Below are positions 32,304 to 45,400 of a stretch of DNA of 64,000 bases, in pieces. The stretch lies in assembly GCA_019059635.1 (NCBI GenBank), contig JAGVRJ010000003.1:806001-870000 (forward strand), given 5' to 3'. Numbering within the stretch: position 1 is the first letter of the stretch; each line of letters begins with the position of its first letter. A program made the position numbers and the translations under genes. The notes beneath the pieces are model-generated. The model was not told where the DNA came from and ran no database searches. It worked only from the letters and a program-made list of their open reading frames with translations. This DNA is from Proales similis (taxonomy: Eukaryota; Rotifera; Eurotatoria; Ploima; Proalidae).

Positions 32304-35300
32304 TCAACGAACGGCTCACACTCACACGCACTCAATTCGCCTCGCTATGAGATCAAACAAATTTATCAAAACAAATAGGCAATGAAGTGCGAAAATCGAA
32401 AGAGTTTGTACTTCTTTTTGCGCGTGTTTTATGACGTTGGTGAGTAAATGAAGATAAAAAAAAAGAACAACGCTCAACTTTCAAGTGGTATCAAAGAGAG
32501 AAATAGAAGCGCGAGTAATCCAAGTTAAACTGCTTGTCGCCACGATATGATATCGAGCCGAAGGGAGCGGCATAAACTGGAGCATAAGGCCGAGTCTGGC
32601 ATTTACAGAGTCGGCACCTTCTGGTCCGTTTTATTTCTAGTGCTAATTAAAATGCGAGTTTTCGAGTTGTAATTGAGCACAGAAATGCGCTAAACAGGCC
32701 GAGGCTGAGGCTAATCCGACGGTCGCAGCAGCTCCAGCCAGCCAAACAAAAACACATATATAGAACAAAAAAAAAACGCATTTAGGTGCTGAAAATTGGC
32801 TTCGGGTCTTAATTGCGATCACAGTTTCAACTCGACGAGCCAAAACAAATATAAGACGATCTAGGCTATGGCGATTGTGATGGTGGTGGTGGTGGCGTCG
32901 GGCGATGGCGGTGGCAAAGAGTGGGCCAGTGGAAGCCGAACTCCGGATGCCTGCACGCAGCAGCTCAGATAAATAAAAAACACTCGCACCTAGATCGCAC
33001 TCGACCAAGTCAAAACCGGATGTTTGCTTGAGATGAACGAACGAACGATTGAGAAAGAGAGTGACTGACTGAGTGAGTGAGAAGAGAGCGGGCGTATGGC
33101 CGAAAAGAGTTTGATTTATGAGCACCCGATCTATTTGAGCGGTTATTGGCGATGCGAGTTATTTTTGAAATGGCGTGTGGCAGAGAGATGCGAAAAGTTG
33201 CGCTCAGCACGCATTCACATCGCGGGGAGCGGAAGGGGTCGTCTCAATATTGCCCCAACTCATCTGAATGACTGACTGGCTCCGTAAAAAGAAAATAGAA
33301 AAAAAAACCTCGCAAAACAATCGTCGATTTTAGCAACCGCTGCGTGCGTACAGACTCTAACTTATTCAAGTAAATGAGCTGAAATTTAAACCGACACGAG
33401 GATTAGGGCTCGTCCGTTACATCATCATCTCCGTCAGCGTCGTCATCATCACTTATGCTTGCCGTCCGAACGTGCCAGCAGTAAGCAAACCATGCGCGCA
33501 CATACATACACCAACACACGCACACATACCAAACAGACACTTGAAAGCACTTGAAAGCAAATAATGCAAAATATAATTCCTGGCCATTTGAAATGCAAAT
33601 GGCATAAGTCGCCGTGGTGAGTTGCTCGAATTGAAAAAAAAAACGAGGAGACAAACAAAAGGAGGGAGATGGAGAATTAAGGCGAAATGTGAAATGAAAG
33701 CAGAGAGGAAGGGGGGAGGGGGGCTAGTTGTTTCTAATCGATGAGCAATCGGCCCGTTAAAAAGGATATAGGCCAAGTCCGTTGAATTTAATTCGGAGCA
33801 CACGCTAGTCCCTTTTTCTGCTGCCGGACTCGTTCTCATTAGGAATTCTGACTCACACGCTCGATAGATTGCTCGAAAATTTACATTGGCCGTTTCATCA
33901 ACTCTTCTATACTCGTCATGTCTCACTCTCTTGCTCTCTCTCTCTCTTTCTGTGTTTCTCTTTTTCTATTTTGCACTTTGCCCTTATCCGTTAGACCGAG
34001 TATGAAATATTTTCTATTGACTCAATGTGCAGCGCTACAAAAATTAATTATTAATTCTCGCTTTATTGCAGCGCCGCCGCCAACAACGGCCACCGCCTGG
34101 CCACATTGTTTCGGCTTTAATTAAGGCAAGAAATGACGAGCTCGAAAGTAAACAGAAGGTGCAGGCCGACCCGATGCATGCGGACTCAATCGGATCAGGA
34201 GAAACTGGTGGCTTAGTTCTCTTCTCCTCCTCTTTCTCTCTTTCTCATTCTCTCTCTGCGGCGCTCTCGTTCCCTCTTGAAGATCTTTTCTCCTTCTCTG
34301 TTGCTCTCTCCTCTTCCGGTCGAGGCGAACACGCGAGTTGTCCACCAACAAATTCAACTCCAGAGGCCGATCATTATTTAAATAGAAAAAGAATGGCCCT
34401 GCGCGCATGCATTTAATGAGATGAGGCTGGCGATTAGGAGACGGCCGATTAGGATCAATTTGCACGACATGCACTGAAGATGGCCGCCGCCGCCGCCAAC
34501 CACGACGACGACAACCACTGTGACTATGATGACTGCGCCGGACGAGCACCTTCAGGCCTAATGAGGAGAGATGAGCATATAGCAAATCGATAAGAATGCA
34601 AGGCATAAAATGCAATTGAACGTGCGGCTGTCGGTTGTTGCTTCGAGTATAAATCGAGCGAACATCCGATGTGAGCGACGATTTGGGCACGCCCGTCAAT
34701 TACCAAAGCGATTGAACGCAATCATGTGAAAAGAGACGCAACTAGATTGCCGCATACAACCACCTCCATCCAAACGAGTCGAGCAATATTCTCGCTCGCT
34801 AGAGGCTGCTTGGCATTTTAATTAAGACGCTCAAAAAGAACGAGTTCATTTATCAAAAAGAAGAATAAAAAAAATCACACGTCAAAAGTTATTGGCGCCT
34901 CTGTCCCACTCTTGGCCGCTCCACAACTCTTTGGCTCCTTTGCTCCCTTATCTGTAATTTATATCTTTGCTTGGCACCATCAGCGACATTAATCAAAATT
35001 TGTACCGCGTCCAAATGACCGTCAGTAGCGCATTGTAGAACGTCCAGAGGCGCCACAAATATTTGCTGTCATCGCCACCACTCTAATTGAAACTGAAAAC
35101 TCCTAAAACACACACACACACCCTGACTCGCTCGCTAACATAGAGAAATACATAAAGAATCTGACACTTGATTAAATTAGAAACGTAAATGGACCGGGCT
35201 TTGGTCACTGTTTCCAATTTGCAGGCAGAGGCCAACGCCAACGGGCATTTTAAACGGCGCATGCAGTAGCAGCAACCGAGCAAGTCGCCAGAGAACGAGC

Positions 35301-38300
35301 CAAATAAGAAAGAGAACTTGTTGAGAGACGACTAATCGGGCGTGTAATCAGCAGGACTCAAAATCTATGTGGCGATCACGCAAAATTCAATTGCGGCCGA
35401 ATAAAGAGGCCAGATTTGCTGACGACCACAGGGCCAGTTCGCTCAAGCACAACTCTTCGTACAAGTAGTGACATGCACGCACACTCGCCTATTGAGTGAC
35501 TGGACTGAGTCGAGTGCTGAGTGGACAGTTAGCTGCCTGATTAACTGAAATGAGCATTATGCTCGGCAAATGATTAATTTGCATTGATCTTGCAACTAGT
35601 AGGCAAAATGAATATCTGAAGGAGGAGGGGTAGGAATGCCGTGTCAATGCCCTTTCAATGCAACTGGTCTTTTGCTCACTCTTTCATTTTCACGTCGTCG
35701 TCGTCGTCTTCCCCTCTCAAGCAGGTCGAGCGCGTGCGCAAATGTGGCCTACTGCAAGGTTGATAGCGGCCGACGTCGATTAGATCTGCATGACAAACAG
35801 ATTAGCGTCGAGCGCAAACAAAATTGAATATTGAATTACAAATCGAAATATAATTTAGCAAGATAATTATCAGAATGTAAATCCACGTGAAACAGCGGCC
35901 AGTCTAACATTTGCGTTTCTAATCCGCTAACAAACACCGCCCGTTGCATTGGCTCTGCTTATTCACGCGCGCTTGCCTCTCTCTCTGTCTGTCTGTCTTG
36001 GTTCGATTATGACCCGCACGCTGGCCCAAGCAGCAGGCCGCGAATGATGAAGGGCTCACCACCAGCTGCACTCTATCTTTGCTTTCAAAGCCAACACAGC
36101 GCCGAATATGAGTAATTAAAAAAAAATGTCGTGAGAAGAAAATTGAAGCAAAAAGGGAAAAAACATGAAGCGCGAATGTACACCGAACACACAGAAACAC
36201 AAAGAACGAAGAGAAACTAAACACATCAAAACACCCGGCCTGTCTGAGACGACAACGTCCAGGTAAATAAATTTCAATCGATTAGAACGTTAATAAGAAG
36301 CGGTCCGGTTTGCGTTTGCTTGCTCACTCTCACTGGCCAACTCGCCTACTCCCACACCACTCATCTTTTCTTGTTCGCGTGCTCATTTCTAGCTGACGCT
36401 ATTGCGGCTCAAATTCGCTGTGTGTTGACCTTTTGATGAAAGCGGAAATGCAGCCAGTCAAATAGGATGACAGAGGCAGAAGCAGGGGGCAATTGAGCAT
36501 TTTGGCATATTTTTGCCATTGTTTCTTAACAAACCGATCGTCATCCGGTCAGGAGTCAACACGCAAAGCAGAAAAGAATCAGAGAAATCAGAGAGAGAGA
36601 GAAAAAAAAGAGCTGAATTGTGCACCACCGAGTTAATTCAATCAAAAGAGTAAATTGTAGCAGAATTGTGTGGCTAATGTGGGTGTGTATGTGTGTGAGC
36701 ACTTTGGCTCGTGCGCTCAACAATTGTTAGAGAAGCAGAAAGCAGCCTCTTATTACTTGTTTGCCGCTTCTCGTGTTCTTCTACTTCTGACGCATTGGCT
36801 GCGCTCGGACTGCAGCAGCCGGTGCGGCCTCTTTTGGTCCGAGCATCGGCTCAACACACACAAATGAATCAATAGCATATTAAGCAAATTAGAATTCACC
36901 ACAGACAAAATAAACACTTGAAAGCGAAGGCGCAAAATAGGAGCTCGTAGGCGCCACCATAAGCACCTAAGTTAAAAATCATTAAGTCCATAAATCTCAA
37001 ATGTCTATACTCGCCTGGTATTTCGGCTTGTTGTTTATGGTAGGCCAGTGCTCGCTAATTCGTTTCGGCCGGCAACAATATACCAGTAGAATGCTTGACT
37101 CGTAATTCGATCGATCGATAGATCGGACTCTAAACTATCGACCAAGCGGCTGGCTCTAAGGCATCTCATCGACAATGCGTGCGTGGCCGCAAATAAGATT
37201 CACTGTCACACTCATAGAGGCCAGATCTTGGCCAGCTAGGCCTTGTTTATACAACAGCTGTGCTGTTTCTTCGCTCGAGCCACCGATCGAATAGAAACAA
37301 AAACAAAATTCAACTCTTGACTTGATTGACTTAATAATGAAATCAAAACTTGCCTATTGGTTATTTGTTTTGATGGCCAGCAAAGCTTACAAACTAAACA
37401 AACAATACTAGTGCAAGCATACGGTCGGCAATTGGCACTTTGCAAGGGACAGTTGATCTTATCAAAAGGCGGCGATGGCAAGCAGTCGAGCGGGCGGCTA
37501 CTATACAAGGAAGAGTAGAAAGGGCCAGAGAGGAGAGGCCAACAACGACCTCTGGATTGTGGCCCAATCGTGTTCGACTAGCAAAGACACTTTGGCCCTT
37601 TTCTAAACGCTCATACTGTGAATAGACAAGTAAACGACAATTGGCCAAGTTGGGCGCCCGCCCATCAAACAAATATTGCACGATTTGATTACACCGACAA
37701 GTTTTAGATTAGAAAGCAATGAGGAAATTGCATAACTAGGCGGCAGGAAATGCACGGGTTTGTTGTAAACAAACAAGCTCAACGAGCTAGAAATTAGATG
37801 CAAAAAGAACGAGAAGGCGAGCGGGTGAGCGAACGGCTGCAGCGCCACTGAGTGAATTAGCGAGCGATAGAGCAAGCCGCCGAGAACAAATAAGCGTGCG
37901 AAGGGCCTAGCGCGACTAATAAGGCAACGGCTAATGGAAGGACGCGCTTCAATTGCAGCTCAATCATTCGTCATGCAGATGGTGCCGGTCGGCTCCGATT
38001 GCATAACTATTGGCATCGGGATAATATGTGCTGGCCGCTCGAAGTTGAGTTTTGCATGCCAAATCGGGTCTCACTAGCGATTTAAATGACGAGCAGATGC
38101 GGTCCCTTAGGAGTGTCTCGATTTGCGCTCTTGAATTCATCTGAAAATAATTGCGATTTATGAGATTCGATTTTCGCTTCATTCACTTGGCCATGCCTGC
38201 CTCCTTCTCTCTCTCTCTCTTATTCTGTGTCTCTTGTTACTCTCACTGCGCGCTCCCGCTCTTATTACCCACTGCCTCTCTGTAACTTTTCTGCTACATT

Positions 38301-39554
38301 TGCTAATGAAGGAACCGTCCGTCATTAATGAGTCGAGTGTCATCATTTCTAATCTTGTTACGCAATGCCGTCATTTGCATATCAACCAGTCAGGCGGCCA
38401 GGCAGGCAAGTAAACAAGCAAGCAAGCACAGGCACCAGCCGCTAATTTCACGTGCATCCAATTGACTAGACTGGTAAGTGCTCATATTCAAGTTCGCTTG
38501 GCCGAGCGCACTAAGAGCACACTGCTTATCATTTAGTAAGGCTGCAAGCAAACGCCGAGTATCGATGTAAGCGATTCTGAGTTGGTTAAATAGAAAACTG
38601 GCAAATATGGACTATTGAGTTTTGTTTGCGTTTGTTGATGGCGATGACGATGGCAATCAAGATGATGAAGTGCGACAAGGAACAAAATCACTTGTGTGGC
38701 TCGTTTCGAAAAATAAAGACTCTGCTCTGTCTGCTCTGTTGTATGAGCGGTTTGGCAGTGATCGGCTGCAGCAATAGTCGGTCGAGAGCAGCCAGCAGTA
38801 AGGCGAGCAGCAGTAGGCCACAGGTGCCTTAGGAAATAGGACACTCGGCCATTATGGACGCGCCGCTTGCTCGTTGACCTACTAGACTTGAACGCGCGGC
38901 GGCATACAGCCATTCGGTTGTCGATGATAGTGACGCGCGGTCATAAGCCGTATTTATCCGGCCAGCGCGCAGGCAGCGACATGATATGCTGGCCTGTGCA
39001 GGGCCAGCCATGACAAGCATAAATATTTGCAACTCGCGCGCTCGTGTCATGCTCGATCCGAATTGTGAGGGCCGAGCGACATGCAGTTTCAAAACAAATG
39101 TCGGCGCGATTAGCACACGGCCCGCTATGACGGAAAGAGGCTGCACGAGCTGACTGGATCTACGTGGAGGAGCGTTACGATCGCTTGACCGCCATCTTCT
39201 TGATTGACGCTCTTTTCTGCTCGAGCGAACTCAAACAAAAAGTGCTCGTTTTAGGCGCCAAGTAAAAATGAGATTAAATTGATCTTGCTACTCTGATTAG
39301 TACATAATATTGGCAATTGTTTCCTTCGACAAACAAAGCCGTTTATTGGCAGAGAGCAGTCAATTGATTTCTTCCTGATCGATTGAAAAACGAGTTGGTT
39401 GCGTAAATATTTGCAACTCCTGCTCGCTTTTCTTGCCTGGTTTGACTAGATTCTGAAACTGCAGCCGATGCTAATATAATGGCTTATTGCGGTCGAGTTT
39501 TCAGAATTCAGTGTGGCTATGTATGTTCGCGTGTGTGTGTTTGCTTCATAGTCA

Positions 39555-39615
39555 AAGTGATCTGGCGCGTGGTGGTTCTCAGGCTCAGTTGAACCACTCG
39601 CGTGCCAAGATTAAT
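39555..39615 (+). ncRNA. candidate pre-miRNA-like hairpin
   Basis: A 61-nt foldback. The 5' arm 39555-39578 pairs with the 3' arm 39591-39615 over about 22 base pairs, broken only by two single-base bulges and one mismatch near the base, with a loop of 12 nt (39579-39590). The terminal part GTGGTTC/GAACCAC is perfect. Stem and loop sizes fit an animal miRNA precursor. The arms match no miRNA that I recognise, and expression is unknown. The hairpin can also form from the minus strand. Confidence 0.4.
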
Positions 39616-39665
39616 GAAGCGGCATCACTACGAAGGCAATCGCACACACACTCACACATATGAGA

Positions 39666-39712
39666 GCTGGCATTGCCTAATTTCCTTATGGAAGCGATTA
39701 GGAACCACCAGC
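39666..39712. other. second inverted repeat near the candidate hairpin
   Basis: CCTAATTTCC (39676-39685) pairs with GGAA plus ATTAGG (39690-39702) around a TTAT loop with a 3-nt bulge; after a 5x5 internal loop, GCTGG (39666-39670) pairs with CCAGC (39708-39712). It lies 50 bp from the first hairpin. It is weaker and may be chance. Confidence 0.25.
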
Positions 39713-42436
39713 ACCGAGCTCGAGCTGGCCGTTAGCTCATCTGAAGGTAACAAAATTATATAATTTTGGTTCAAGCTGAAACTAGCGGCACTCAATCATG
39801 GCAGGCAGTATTGCGATTATTGAGCCGACTCGTTCATCTGGCGTTAATGAAATCGCAGTGCCAACAACTTATTGCATTGGAGTATGTGCTGGTGATGGCA
39901 GTAGTGGCCAAGGCAGCCGCTCACGCAGCACCCTTCTGGTAAGCAACAGCGGCAGTTAGTTAAATGAAATACAAGTCGTTAATTAGATCCTTTCATATGC
40001 TCGATGAATCAAGTCAGCATGGCTCATTCAATTAGGTTTAAGGTTAGGTAAACACATTTGAAATATTGGGGCCTATTAAATACTCATTTGGGCTAAGAGC
40101 GTTAGGTTCACCTTTCGCTCAAATAAACTGCATCCTATTAAGCGGGCGCTATCTGCTATGATGCTACCGCCTTGCTCGTCTACAGATGATATTTGCGCAA
40201 GTTGCGAGGCGTTTCTAAAATAAAAAGTGAAAGAAAATGAAGAATAGAGAAATCTAAGAGCGAGCATCCGCTCGATTTTTCGACGCTCAGCTTCGAAATT
40301 CCTGAAATTAATTGCAAAACTGGCGTCGACTTGTCCTAACTGCTTTGCTTGGTGTCCTTTTCGCGTAGCGTACAAATATTTTACGAAATGGCTTCGGCAC
40401 GAGATGCCTCGTAAATAATCTGAACTAAGCCGAGGCAACTCTGAGCAAGACCTACTATCGAATGCAAAAAAAAAAAGAAAAGAAAAGGAGAGAGAGAGAG
40501 AGGGGAGGAGAAGAGAGCGAGGAGGGCTTGCCGAGCGGTGACATAAGCGGAACGAGTCAGGGGCAGCGTCGCGCTGGTGATTCACTCAGTCGAATAGAGA
40601 TGCGGGTGCGGTCGACAAATGCAAAATGATTTGAAAATTAGAGGCCAAGAGTTGGAGTTGATTAGAATCGTTCAGAAGCAGTGGCCAACGCCCCTCTAAT
40701 AACAACGGTTCGACTGGTTGCACAAGAAAAAGGCTCTAAACTGCTTGTTGTTTGTTATTGTTAGAATCGAAGAACTAGATGCCGGATTGAAAGAGTTATT
40801 GGTCGAGCAGAGTGAAGCATCACATTACGCGCGCGGCCAATTTGCATCGGACGCAGGCCTGCCACCGGATCGGGCGGCCTTATTAATTTAGATTATTTAT
40901 CAAATCATGAATAATGCAAGTTGAAAGAATTCGAGCTATTCTCTGTGCACAAGTCATGGCCCACGGCCAACTAGTGGTTTCGATCTGGTAGCTCACTGTG
41001 ATGAAGGTTTGCATTCAAAACACAAACACACGCCTACAAGCACACGGGACTGAGGATCACCTCGCTGCCGCAGTATTCGTAGCAGGTCAGTACCCGCAAG
41101 TGCAACCGAACTTTGACCGCTTTTTTTTTTTTGAAACTGATGACCGTTTGTTTCTTCTTACAGAATAGCCACGGAGCGAAGTTGCTTCGGGCCATTTGGC
41201 TTGAGAACTCAGCACGAGGAGGACTATGAAGCAGAGCCGAGGGCGCAACTCTCTGATGGACTCGCGAAAAATGAAGTTTTTTTCTTTTTCTTGAGCGGCG
41301 AATATTGATGCGTGTGCATTACATCATGAATGCCAGATACGGCCTGACAAGCGATAACACCTCTGAGTCGACACGAGCACGAAGCGCTTTTGGCACGCAG
41401 CAGGCGGTCCAAATTTCGTAACGAGATTATAGCAGCTAGTGATCAAACGCGCAAATTGCTGGTCTACGGGTGGCATTTGCAATATTGGCAATAAAGCCAA
41501 TCGAAGCGATTACGTCACTTCTATTTGTTTGATTTGTTGCCAGCTCTCTTTGAGCGCCGCGCCGGGGCAAGAACAAGTCAGCCAATTTGGGAAATGAACA
41601 ATAAACGCGCTAATGAAATTATGACGCCGTTTGGTTCGATTTTTATTGCTCAACGTGGACACCACCATCAGCTAATCGAACCTTCGGCTTGGCACTCAGC
41701 TTGACATGCTGCAGCGATAAGTCAAAGTCTCTAAAAGCGATCGAATAAATCAGAAACAGACTTGACAGCCGCGAGAGAGAGGCAAAGAGAAAGAGAGATC
41801 GGCAGGATAGAAGATTGCGTTGCAGTGTGCCGAAGAAATAAATAAAGCGCATTCGAGCTGAAATGACGACTAACGTGTGCGCGCTCATCACTGATTACAC
41901 ATCCAAATCCAGATTATTTTAGGTGCTTCAAAAAAACAAAAAAAAACTTGAACGGATGCAACGAAATCGTATTAATACAATTTGAGCGCAGTTATTAACG
42001 CCAGCTGCTGCTCGCACCAAGCAGGCGGCTAATAGGAACCAGGTCGTCAGAAGTGAGCAGCAAGGATTCAATTTAGACAGAGAAGTCAGGCCGGGGGGCT
42101 AGGCACATTAATCAAAAGAGAAAAACGTTTATTGGATTTTCTGGCCTCGTTCGATTTGTTTCTGTGCGAAGCAAGCAATCTGCTGAGACAAATTTGCTCG
42201 TTCAGCTCAACGCATGCCGAACGAATTAAAGCAATGCGCTTCACTGAATGGAGAGTCGAGTAGACGAGGAGAAGAAAGAGTGAAGAGAAGTGATGCGGTA
42301 ATAGAATATAGGCTCTCAAAATTTGAATCGGAAGCGGCGTTTAGTATTGAGTCAGCGTAAAGGCGGCACATAACTAGAACGAACTGAATTATCGAAGCAA
42401 ACACAGTTTGAGAGAAGAACTTGAAATCAGCTTGAA

Positions 42437-45400
42437 ATGAGCGAACAGGTTGGTGATCTATAACCGTCTGTATATGTTTGATGAATGTGCCTTTTAATTA
42501 TTGCTTTTCCATTATCTAAACAACAACGAAAAAAGAAAATATTCTTCAAAGAGCAGCTCGACACCCGCCTGTTCGATGGCAAACGCGATCTATTCGAGAG
42601 CGAGCTGTGCAATAAGTTCCAGTTTAAATTAGCTGTGGCATCCAACAGATTCGGGCATTTGACTTGTGCCTACGCAAATGGTTAGCAGTGCTCAGGCGCA
42701 TATTTCTTTTCGTTTCTCTTTATTTCTCGCATTCAATACCGCCCCGAACAACAAATCGGCACTGTCTAATGAGCAATTAAAACCTTTAAAGAAATAAAAA
42801 TAATCGACGTGAAGCAAATAGAATCGTCGGGCAGCGCGGCAAAATTGGTCGCCCGAGGTCGAATAGCATTGAAGCCCAACGAGCTTGTAGTTCGTGTTGC
42901 GTTGAATTGCACTGAAACTGTTCTGTTGGCGCTGATCAACGACGCTCAGAAATTCTATATAAATGCATACGATTTGGAAACGATTAAGCTTGACGCAGAG
43001 GGCAGCGAGAGCCAGGTTAGTGCTAATTCGTCTATATTACTCCTCTGGCACTGAGGCTAGTATTGGTGATGCTGGCAGCTGATCGGGGCGCATAGCCAAT
43101 GAATGGCCTTCCTGATTTGCGTAGGTAGTCGGTGAACAAGGGTCGGTTGGCCATATAAAACTTACGTCGGCTCAGGCGGCCTTTTTTCTCAACACGAGCC
43201 CGTCGTGACGATGATGAGCTAGAAGGGCGCGCCTTTAGCTCAGATCTGATTGACGAGTCGAGCTCATGGACAGACAAGGCGGTCGTCTGAGTTGACTGTT
43301 GAATTCTCTCTGGCGGCAAACTGTGCACAAACACAGTCAACTTTCGCTTCCTGCATTTTAATCCGATCCAGATTAGCTGTAGGCAAACGCCCACTGCTGA
43401 GCAGAGAATCGCCACGAGCAGCACCTTGACAGCCAGCGATTCATTTAAAAACATGTTCAATATCCTTTCTGCTTTTTAGACTCCGAATTGCGTTAAAAGT
43501 TGGCCTATGAACGTAAATGGCTTCGTTCTTGATCTGGACGTGTCGCCTACTGAGCCAGAGATGTTCGCGTTCTGCACTGAGGATGGAACTGTGACTCTGG
43601 TCAAAAGCTTTCTCTCTTCTCCTTCTCCAATTGTGATCTCAAAGGCACTTCAAGCCAAATGCTGTACGCGTGATTGCTTCTTCAATCGCTGACCACTTCA
43701 GACTCTAATTATTGAAATTTTAACTTTGAAAAGTGAACTGGAGCGCCAAGGGGAAGCAGCTTGGCATATGCACGGCGAGCAGGATGCTAATCTTGGTCGA
43801 TCATGACCTCGAGATTAAGTCTACTTATCAGCTTGAGGTCTCAGATGATCTGACTGGTAATTTGAAATGACCGCTTCTTTCTTAATTCAAAACTCGAGTT
43901 TCAAATAGACTCTAATTCAAAAAGTGTGCAGCATGAGCTGGCTCTTAAAGAAGAGATTCTTGATCGCATTTCAGAGCGCGCAAAACGAGACAACCGTTTA
44001 TTCGGTTGACATAACCACGGATAAGGTTGACGATAATTGGGCTTGACTTGAATCGGCATTTACTTGAACGCTTTTGCTCTTAAGGCCCAGCAAAAAGAGG
44101 TTAAGAAAGAAACAGCGCTCAGCGAGCTCGTCTTTGACTCTCAGACGTTTAAAAACGTCACACTCTTCACGCATCAATTGCCGGACTGGAATCTTGTGTT
44201 GTGCGCCATATCCAGCTCGTACGAGGCCGGTCAGCTTGTGAAAGCCGACAACAGTGACGATTATGAGACTCTGTATCTTGAAGAGGCTCGCTGTGCTGCG
44301 CCCATGGACAAGCAAGATCGAGAGCAGCTTCCTATTGGCTGTGCGCTCAGCTTGAACTCGCGCAATCCCACAAATCTTACGTCGCACGGTGTTCAACCAC
44401 CGTCACCGTTTTACTTTATGCTCACTCATGTTGGCCATTTGGTTGGCTTTTACACAGTGAACATAGACGCCAAGAATGCCAGTCTCTGCTACGAGCCAAA
44501 GAAAATGAATTACAAGCCGTCACCGGTGCAACAGGCAGCGGTTTCTTCGCCCTCCAAACCGAGTGTGGCATTCAATTTCTCGGCGGCTTCGAGCAAACCA
44601 GTCATGTCCGCTTCGCCGAGTTATGCTCCGCTTGTTCAAAGTCCGCTGACAAAAGAGCCATCTCAGCCAACCGTTGGTTTCACTTTTAATGCGGTCGCAA
44701 CCACCAGCCCACTTCAAGCAGCTTTGAATGCGCCTAAACCTCAGCCCGGCCTGACTGCTTCATTTTCTTCACCGTTAACCGGGTCTTCGATCGATGCTTC
44801 TGTGACCTCGAAGACCGCAGCCTCGAGTAAAAAAGAGTCAAAGCCAGCTGCAACATTCAAGCCAACGCCTCAACCATCAGCGTCTCCTGCGCCAGCTGCT
44901 AGTTCGTTGGCAAAGCAAAGCGAAGTGAAAAAAAACCAGCCGCTGTCGACTAAAAGCGCGCAGGAGATAATTGATCGACTTGAAAGAGAGTTAGACCAGC
45001 TGAAGCAAAGCGTGAGAGAATGCTTCAAAGCCGAGTCGAACCTGGGACAGCCGAAAAAGCTCGAGGTTGTCAAGAGCTTTCATGCAATTGAGAAAAAGTT
45101 CCTCTCACTGGACTCGAATCAAAAGCAGCATGCTGAAACGCTCGAGAATTTAAAGTCCGACTTGTTGAAGTCGTTTCACAATTTGGAAAAGCTGCGACTG
45201 CTAAAATACAATTTAGACGAGAAGAAAGAGCACAAGCTGCACAGTCAGTTTGATATCGATCCCTACACAAAGGTGCGATACGAAAGCGTGAAAAAGCTCT
45301 ACGCCTATGTGAGTCGAGAGATGGCCAAGGTGCGTTCGCATTTCGACTTTGAGCGAAAACAACTGCCAGACTCGCAGAAGATGGTCTCGTTCGCCGGCAT

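Larger units (their letters stand above)
30637..42436. other. gene desert of about 11.8 kb
   Basis: No ORF here has convincing protein features; the longest are low-complexity read-throughs. It contains (AC)n at 32285-32303, many GA/CT tracts (for example 31404-31428, 31650-31664, 33931-33950, 36590-36602, 38208-38221, 40486-40502), poly-A/T runs and many TAATTA-type homeodomain cores (for example around 30940-31090). Two hairpins sit near 39.6 kb. The region lies upstream of LRR paralogue 2 (minus) and upstream of Nup214 (plus). In a genome this compact elsewhere, it probably holds cis-regulatory modules or non-coding RNA genes. Confidence 0.5.

Noticed and set aside
34066-34416. Plus ORF of 116 codons and an opposite ORF of 192 codons in the desert
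   Set aside because: Both are dominated by CT/GA low-complexity sequence and Ser/Arg runs; no domain or start context supports them.
39000-39040. Perfect 7-bp inverted repeat around GCTGGCC...GGCCAGC
   Set aside because: The stem is too short and GC-palindromic; it does not extend to a structured RNA and is likely chance.
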